In this document: positions 53,565 through 62,871 of the stretch, piece by piece
How positions within the stretch are numbered: the first letter of the stretch is position 1
Layout: each line of letters opens with the position of its first letter
Assembly (NCBI RefSeq): GCF_910591885.1
Contig: NW_025963548.1
Location: 5,571,501-5,635,500 of the forward strand
Direction of reading: 5' to 3'
Origin: Bombus terrestris
Taxonomy: Eukaryota > Arthropoda > Insecta > Hymenoptera > Apidae
DNA: 64,000 bases
Made by a program: the position numbers and the translations under genes
Notes under the pieces: model-generated
The model's input: only the letters and a program-made list of their open reading frames with translations
Told to the model about the DNA's origin: nothing
Databases searched by the model: none

Positions 53565-55800
53565 TCGCATAGGAAGTATAACTTTATATTGCATCACTAT
53601 AGGACGTATAACGTTATATTGCATCACTATAGGACGTATAACGTTATATTGCATCACTATAGGACGTGTAATGTTATATTGCATCACTATTTGACGTATA
53701 ACGTTTTGTACTATTGCGTAATAACGTATAGCGTTACATTGCATCACTATAGGACATATAACGTTATATTGCATCACTATATGACGTATACCGTTATGAA
53801 CTACTACATTATAACCTATAACGTTATATTGCATCACCATGTGAGGTATAAAGTTTTGTACTATTACGTGATATCGTATAACGCTATATGGCATCACAAT
53901 AGGACGTATAACGTTATATTGCATCACTTCATGAAGTATACCGTTATGAACTATTACAGTATACCGTATAACGTTATAATGCATCACCATGTGACGTATA
54001 ACGTTTTGTACTATTACGTAGTAACGTATAACGTTATATTGCATCACTATAGGACGTATAACGTTATATTGCAAAACTATATGACGTATAGCGTCTAATA
54101 CTATTGCGTTATAATGTATAACGTTATATTGCATCACTATATGAGGTATAACGTTATGAACTATTACGTTATAACGCATATCGTTATATTGCCTCACTAT
54201 ATGACGTATAACGTGTTGTTCTATTACCTAATAACGTATAACGTTATATTGCATCACTATAGGACGTATAACGTTATATTGCATCACTATATCAAGTATA
54301 CCGTTATGAACTACTACATTATAACGTATAACGTTATATTGCATCACCATGTGACGTATAACGTTTTGTACCATTACGTAATAGGGTATAACGTTATATT
54401 GCATCACTATAGGACGTATAACGTTATATTGCATTACTATATGACGTATAACGTTATGAACTATTACGTTATAACGCATAACGTTATGTTGCGACACTAT
54501 AGGACGTATAGCGTCATATTCTATTGCGTTATAACGTATAACGGTATATTGCATCACCATGTGAAGTATAACGTTTTGAACTATTACGTTATAACGCATA
54601 ACGGTATATTGCATCACGCATAGGACGTATAACGTTACATTGCATCACTATAGGACGTATAACGTTATATTGCAATACTATATGACGTATAACGTTATAA
54701 ACTATTGTGTTATAATGTATAACGGTATATTGCACCACTATATGACGTACAACGTTATGAACTATTACGTTGTAACGCATAACGTTATATTGCATTACTA
54801 TATGACGTATAACGTTATGAACTACTACGTTGTAACGCATAACGTTATGTTGCAACACTATAGGACGTATAGCGTCATATTCTATTGCGTTATAATGTAT
54901 AACGGTATATTGCATCACTATATGACGCATAACGTTATGAACTGTTACGTTATAACGCATAACGGTATATTGCATCACGCATAGGACGTATAACGTTACA
55001 TTGCATCATTATAGGACGATTAACGTTATATTGCATCACTATAGGACGTATAACGTTATATTGCATCACTATAGGACGTATAGCGTCATATACTATTGCG
55101 CTATAATGTATAACGGTATATTGCATCACTATATGACGTACAACGTTATGAACTATTACGTTGTAACGCATAACGTTATATTGCATCACTATAGGACGTA
55201 TAACGTTATATTGCATCACTATAGGACGTATAGCGTCTAATACTATTGCGTTATATTGTATAACGGTATATTGCATCACTATATGACGTATAACGTTATG
55301 AACTATTACGTTATAACGCATAACGGTATATTGCATCACGCATAGGAAGTATAACTTTATATTGCATCACTATAGGACGTATAACGTTATATTGCATCAC
55401 TATAGGACGTATAACGTTATATTGCATCACTATAGGACGTGTAATGTTATATTGCATCACTATTTGACGTATAACGTTTTGTACTATTGCGTAGTAACGT
55501 ATAGCGTTACATTGCATCACTATAGGACATATAACGTTATATTGCATCACTATATGACGTATACCGTTATGAACTACTACATTATAACCTATAACGTTAT
55601 ATTGCATCACCATGTGACGTATAAAGTTTTGTACTATTACGTGATATCGTATAACGCTATATGGCATCACAATAGGACGTATAACGTTATATTGCATCAC
55701 TTCATGAAGTATACCGTTAAGAACTATTACAGTATACCGTATAACGTTATAATGCATCACCATGTGACGTATAACGTTTTGTACTATTACGTAGTAACGT
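53565..55800 (+). repeat. Shortened copies of the 50.2 kb block at 53.6 and 55.4 kb
   Basis: Starts with a GCATCTCGCATAGG landmark (53565). The block 53589-54140 copies 50222-50773 (offset 3,367). About 210 bp are then missing near 54145, where TATATGAGGTATAACG is followed by GAACTATTACG. The block 55362-55800 repeats 53589-54030 (offset 1,773) with CGTAGTAACG near 55492 and GTTAAGAACTATT near 55716. Landmarks: 54616, 54977, 55338. Confidence 0.82.
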
Positions 55801-57600
55801 ATAACGGTATATGCATCACTATAGGACGTATAACGTTATATTGCATCACTATATGAAGTATACCGTTATGAATTATTACATTATAACGTATAACGTTATA
55901 TTGCATCACCATGTGACGTATAACGTTTTGTACTATTACGTAATATCGTATAACGTTATATTGCATCACTATAGGACGTATAACGTTATATTGCATCACT
56001 ACATGAAGTATACCGTTATGAACTATTACATTATATCGTATAACGTTATATTGCATCACCATGTGACGTATAATGTTTTGTACTATTACGTGATATCCTA
56101 TAACGCTATATGGCATCACTATAGGACGTATAACGTTATATTGCATCACTTCATGAACTATACCGTTATGAACTATTACAGTATACCGTATAACGTTATA
56201 TTGCACCACCATGTGACGTATAACGTTTTGTACTATTACGTAGTAACGTATAACGTTATATTGCATCACTATAGGACGTATAACGTTATATTGCAACACT
56301 ATATGACGTATAACGTTATATGCTACTACGTTATAACGCATAACGTTATATTGCATTACTATATGACGTATAACGTTATGAACTATTACGTTATAACGCA
56401 TAACGTTATATTGCCTCACTATATGACGTATAACGTGTTGTTCTATTACGTAATAACGTATAACGTTATATTGCATCACTATCGACATATAATGTTATAT
56501 TGCATCACTATATCAAGTATACCGTTATGAACTACTACATTATAACGTATAACGTTATATTGCATCACCATGTGACGTATAACGTTTTGTACCATTACGT
56601 AATAAGGTATAACGTTATATTGCATCACTATAGGACGTATAACGTTATATTGCATTACTATATGACGTATAACGTTATGAACTATTACGTTATAACGCAT
56701 AACGTTATGTTGCAACACTATAGGACGTATAGCGTCATATTCTATTGCGTTATAATGTATAACGGGATATTCCATCACTATATGACGCATAACGTTATGA
56801 ACTATTACGTTATAACGCATAACGGTATATTGCATCACTATAGGACGTATAACGTTATATTGCATCACTATAGGACGTATAGCGTCTAATACTATTGCGT
56901 TATAATGTATAACGGTATATTGCATCACCATGTGACGTATAACGTTTTGAACTATTACGTTATAACGCATAACGGTATATTGCATCACGCATAGGACGTA
57001 TAACGTTACATTGCATCACTATAGGACGTATAACGTTATATTGCATCACTATAGGACGTATAACGCTATATTGCATCACTATAGGACGTGTAATGTTATA
57101 TTGCATTACTATTTGACGTATAACGTTTTGTACTATTACGTAATAACGTATAACGTTATATTGCATCACTATATGATGTATACCGTTATGAACTATTACA
57201 TTATAACGTATAACGTTATATTGCATCACCATGTGACGTATAAAGTTTTGTACTATTACGTAATATCGTATAACGTTATATTGCATCACTATAGGACGTA
57301 TAACGTTATATTGCATCACTACATGAAGTATACCGTTATGAACTATTACATTATACCGTATAACGTTATATTGCATCACCATGTGACGTATAACGTTTTG
57401 TACTATTACATAGTAACGTATAACGTTATATTGCATCACAATAGGACGTATAACGTCATATTGCATCACTATATGACGTATAACGTTATGATCTATGACG
57501 TTGTAACACCTAACGTTATATTGCATCACTATAGAACGTATAACGTCATATTGCATCACTATATGACGTATAACGTTATATATTATTGCGCTATGAAGGA
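55801..57600 (+). repeat. CATGAAGTATACC block related to 22.6 kb, then full entry block
   Basis: At 55806 the text reads GGTATATGCATCAC, one base short of GGTATATTGCATCAC, which shifts the register at this block boundary. About 55.98-56.83 kb aligns with 22.58-23.43 kb (offset 33,402). At 56830 the expected landmark is replaced by an ordinary CACTATAGG monomer. After the landmark at 56987 the full entry block follows (as at 14178), ending with GAAGGAATA at 57595. The 240-bp HOR normally found next is absent. Confidence 0.83.
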
Positions 57601-58873
57601 ATAACTTTATATTGCACCACTATATGATGTATAACGGTATATTGCGTCACTATATGACGTATAACGTTTTGTACTATTACGTAATAACGAATAACGTTAT
57701 ATTGCTTCACTATATGATGTTTAGCGTTTTGAACCACTACGTAATAACGAATAACTTATTTGCATCAGTATATGACGTATAACGTTATGAACTATTACAT
57801 TATAACGTATAACGTTATATTGCATCTCTATAGGACGTATAACGTTATATTGCAACACTATATGACGTATAACGTTATATGCTACTACGTTATAACGCAT
57901 AACGTTATATTGCATTACTATATGACGTATAACGTTATGAACTATTACGTTATAACGCATAACGTTATATTGCCTCACTATATGACGTATAACGTGTTGT
58001 TCTATTACGTAATAACGTATAACGTTATATTGCATCACTATCGACATATAACGTTATATTGCATCACTATATCAAGTATACCGTTATGAACTACTACATT
58101 ATAACGTATAACGTTATATTGCATCACCATGTGACGTATAACGTTTTGTACCATTACGTAATAAGGTATAACGTTATATTGCATCACTATAGGACGTATA
58201 ACGTTATATTGCATTACTATATGACGTATAACGTTATGAACTATTACGTTATAACGCATAACGTTATGTTGCAACACTATAGGACGTATAGCGTCATATT
58301 CTATTGCGTTATAATGTATAACGGGATATTCCATCACTATATGACGCATAACGTTATGAACTATTACGTTATAACGCATAACGGTATATTGCATCACTAT
58401 AGGACGTATAACGTTATATTGCATCACTATAGGACGTATAGCGTCTAATACTATTGCGTTATAATGTATAACGGTATATTGCGTCACTATATGACGTATA
58501 ACGTTTTGTACTATTACGTAATAACGAATAACGTTATATTGCTTCACTATATGATGTTTAGCGTTTTGAACCACTACGTAATAACGAATAACTTATTTGC
58601 ATCAGTATATGACGTATAACGTTATGAACTATTACATTATAACGTATAACGTTATATTGCATCACTATAGGACGTATAACATTATATTGCATCACTATAT
58701 GACGTATAACGTTATGAACTATTACGTTATAACGCATAACGTTATGTTGCAACACTATAGGACGTATAGCGTCATATTCTATTGCGTCATAATGTATAAC
58801 GGTATATTCCATCACTATATGACGCATAACGTTATGAACTATTACGTTATAACGCATAACGGTATATTGCATC
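57601..58873 (+). repeat. Two 58-bp precursor-type hybrid monomers; offset-837 and offset-1,559 duplications
   Basis: At 57726 and 58563 the B start GTTTTGAACC continues CACTACGTAATAACG and AATAACTTATTTGC before CATCAG. The distance from CG core to CG core is 58 bp (57725 to 57783). The two copies sit in stretches repeated at offset 837 (57633-57842 and 58470-58679). In addition 56243-56920 is repeated at 57802-58479 (offset 1,559), including the 29-bp CGACATAT monomer (56481, 58041). Private change: GCATCTCTATAGG near 57824. Confidence 0.87.
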
Positions 58874-59461
58874 ACGCATAGGACGTATAACGTTACATTG
58901 CATCACTATAGGACGTTTAACGTTATATTGCATCACTATAGGACGTATAACGTTATATTGCATCACTATAGGACGTATAGCGTCATATACTATTGCGCTA
59001 TAATGTATAACGTTATGTTGCAACACTATAGGACGTATAGCGTCATATACTATTGCGCTATAATGTATAACGTTATGTTGCAACACTATAGGACGTATAG
59101 CGTCATATTCTATTGCGTTACTATGTATAACGGTATATTCCATCACTATATGACGCATAACGTTATGAACCATTACGTTATAACGCATAACGTTATATTG
59201 CATCACTATTGGACGTATAACGTTATGTTGCATTGCTATATGACGTATAACGTTATGAACTATTACGTTATAACGCATAACGATATATTGCAACACTAAA
59301 GGACGTATAGCGTCATATACTATTGCGTTATAATGTATAACGGTATATTCCATCACTATATGACGCATAACGTTATGAACCATTACGTTATAACGCATAA
59401 CGTTATATTGGATCACTATAGGACGTATAACGTTATATTGCATTACTATATGACGTATAAC
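58874..59461 (+). repeat. Block with a perfect 60-bp tandem duplication
   Basis: After the landmark at 58874, the 60 bases at 58981-59040 are repeated exactly at 59041-59100 (GTCATATACTATTGCGC, then GCAACACTATAGG). Further on, GCAACACTAAAGG occurs near 59289, GTTATGTTGCATTGC near 59223 and GGATCACTATAGG near 59410; the last two seem private to this block. No gene is present. Confidence 0.9.
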
Positions 59462-59804
59462 GTTATAAACTATTGTGTTATGATGTATAACGGTATATTG
59501 CACCACTATATGACGTACAACGTTATGAACTATTACGCTGTAACGCATAACGTTATATTGCATTACTATATGACGTATAACGTTATGAACTATTACGTTG
59601 TAACGCATAACGTTATATTGCATTACTATATGACGTATAACGTTATGAACTATTACGTTATAACGCATAACGTTATATTGCATTACTATATGACGTATAA
59701 CGTTATGAACTATTACGTTGTAACGCATAACGTTATATTGCATTACTATATGACGCATAACGTTATGAACTATTACGTTATAACGCATAACGGTATATTG
59801 CATC
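59462..59804 (+). repeat. 240-bp higher-order repeat, single copy plus tail
   Basis: One unit begins at 59462 with GTTATAAACTATTG and TATGATGTATAACGG and follows the usual eight-monomer order, then the GACGCATAACG exit dimer and the landmark at 59805. This is the shortest complete state of the 240-bp array in the window. Confidence 0.93.
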
Positions 59805-60820
59805 ACGCATAGGACGTATAACGTTACATTGCATCATTATAGGACGTTTAAAGTTATATTGCATCACTAAAGGACTTATTACGTTATATTGCATCACTAT
59901 AGGACGTATAGCGTCATATACTATTGCGCTATAATGTATAACGGTATATTGCATCACTATATGACGTACAACGTTATGAACTATTACGTTGTAACGCGTG
60001 ACGTTATATTGCATCACTATAGAACGTGTAACGTTATATTGCATCACTATAGGACGTATAGCGTCTAATACTATTGCGTTATAATGTATAACGGTATATT
60101 GCATCACTATATGACGTATAACGTTATATGGTACTACGTTATAACGCATAACGTTATATTGTATTACTATATGACGTATAACGTTATGAACTATTACGTT
60201 ATAACGCATAACGTTATGTTGCCTCACTATATGACGTATAACGTGTTGTTCTATTACGTAATAACGTATAACGTTATAGTGCATCACTATAGGACGTATA
60301 ACGTTATATTGCATCACTATATCAAGTATAGCGTTATGAACTACTACATTATAACGTATAAAGTTATATTGCATCACCATGTGACGTATAACGTTTTCTA
60401 CCATTACGTAATAAGGTATAACGTTATATTGCATCACTATAGGACGTATAACGTTATATTGCATTACTATATGACGTCTAACGTTATGAACTATTACGTT
60501 ATAACGCATAACGTTATGTTGCAACACTATAGGACGTATAGCGTCATATTCTATTGCGTTATAACGTATAACGGTATATTCCATCACCATATGACGCATA
60601 ACGTTATGAACTATTACGTTATAACGCATAACGGTATATTGCATCACGCATAGGACGTATAACGTTATATTGCATCACTATAGGACGTATAGCGTCATAT
60701 ACTATTGCGCTATAATGTATAACGGTATATTGCATCACTATATGACGTACAACGTTATGAAATATTACGTTGTAACGCATAACGTTATACTGCATCACTA
60801 TAGGACGTATAACGTTATAT
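59640..60820 (+). repeat. Duplicated post-HOR block, first copy (repeats from 62734)
   Basis: Aligned with 62734 onward at offset 3,094. It carries GTTATGTTGCCTCAC (60213/63307) and GGTATATTCCATCACC (60572/63666), forms that differ from the 15.7 kb superunit (GTTATATTGCCTCAC, GGAATATTCC). GTATTACTATATG directly follows the GTTATATGG dimer, as a result of a deletion relative to 16.03-16.19 kb. After 60646 a CAACGTTATGAAATATTACG dimer follows and then a second AGCGTCATATACTATT run. Confidence 0.85.
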
Positions 60821-62871
60821 TGCATCACTATAGGACGTATAGCGTCATATACTATTGCGCTATAATGTATAACTGTATATTGCATCACTATATGACGTAC
60901 GACGTTATGAACTATTACGTTGTAACGTATAACGTTATATTGCATCACTATAGGACGTATAACATTATATTGCATCACTATAGGACGTATAACGTTATAT
61001 TGCATCACTATAGGACGTGTAATGTTATATTGCATCACTATTTGACGTATAACGTTTTGTACTATTACGTAATAACGTATAGCGTTACATTGCATCACTA
61101 TAGGACGTATAACGTTATATTGCATCACTATAAGAAGTATACCGTTATGAACTACTACATCATAACGTATAACGTTATATTGCATCACCATGTGACGTAT
61201 AAAGTTTTGTACTATTACGTAATATCGTATAATGTTATATTGCATCACTATAGGACGTATAACGTTATATTGCATCACTACATGAAGTATACCGTTATGA
61301 ACTATTACATTATACCGTATAACGTTATATTGCATCACCATGTGACGTATAACGTTTTGTACTATTACATAGTAACGTATAACGTTATATTGCATCACTA
61401 TAGGACGTATAACGTTATATTGCATCACTACATGAAGTATAACGTTATGAACTATTACGTTATAACGCATAACGTTATGTTGCAACACTATAGGACGTAT
61501 AGCGTCATATTCTATTGCGTTATAACGTATAACGGTATATTTCATCACCATATAACGCATAACGTTATGAACTATTACGTTATAACGCATAACGGTATAT
61601 TGCATCACGCATAGGACGTATAACGTTATATTGCATCACAATAGGACGTATAGCGTCATATACTATTGCGCTATAATGTATAACGGTATATTGCATCACT
61701 ATATGACGTACAACGTTATGAAATATTACGTTGTAACGCATAACGTTATACTGCATCACTATAGAACGTATAACGTTATATTGCATTACTATAGGACGTA
61801 TAGCGTCTAATACTATTGCGTTATAATGTATAACGGTATATTGCATCACTATATGACGTATAACGTTATGAACTATTACGTTCTAACGCATAACGGTATA
61901 TTGCATCACGCATAGGACGTATAACGTTACATTGCATCACTATAGGACGTGTAATGTTATATTGCATCACTACTTGACGTATAACGTTTTGTACTATTAC
62001 GTAATAACGTATAGCGTTACATTGCATCACTATAGGACGTATAGCGTTATATCGCATCACTATATGAAGTATACCGTTATGAACTATTACATTATAACGT
62101 ATAACGTTATATTGCATCACCATGTGACGTATAAAGTTTTGTACTATTACGTAATATCGTATAACGTTATATTGCATCACTATAGGACGTATAACGTTAT
62201 ATTGCATCACTACATGAAGTATACCGTTATGAACTATTACATTATACCGTATAACGTTATATTGCATCACCATGTGACATATAACGTTTTGTACTATTAC
62301 ATAGTAACGTATAACGTTATATTGCATCACTATAGGACGTATAACGTTATATTGCATTACTATATGACGTATAACGTTATGAACTATTACGTTAAAACGC
62401 ATAACGTTATATTGCATCACTATATGAAGTATAACGTTTTGTACTATTACGTAATAAGGTATAACGTTATATTGCATCACTGTAGGACGTATATCGTTAT
62501 ATTGCATCACTATAGGTCGTATAGCGTCTAATACTATTGCGTTATAATGTATAACGGTATATTGCATCACTATATGACGTACAACGTTATGAACTATTAC
62601 GTTGTAACGCATAACGTTATATTGCATCACTATAGGACGTATATAGTTATATTGCATCACTATAGGACGTATACAGTTATATTGCATCACTATAGGACGT
62701 ATATCGTTATATTGCATCACTATATGACGCATATCGTTATGAACTATTACGTAATAACGCATAACGTTATATTGCATTACTATATGACGTATAACGTTAT
62801 GAACTATTACGTTGTAACGCATAACGTTATATTGCATTACTATATGACGCATAACGTTATGAACTATTACG
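60821..62871 (+). repeat. Right mosaic block with CpG-losing class A run
   Basis: Class A run near 60940-61020, two CATGAAGTATACC series, and a join near 61436 where CACTACATGAAGTATAACG replaces the usual GTATACCG. After landmarks at 61607 and 61908 the CATGAAGTATACC series is repeated. Between about 62630 and 62745 successive class A monomers read GTATATAGTTATATTGC, GTATACAGTTATATTGC, GTATATCGTTATATTGC and GCATATCGTTATG, each altering the AACGTT core. A GCACTGTAGG-type change is seen near 62480 (CACTGTAGGACG). Confidence 0.82.
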
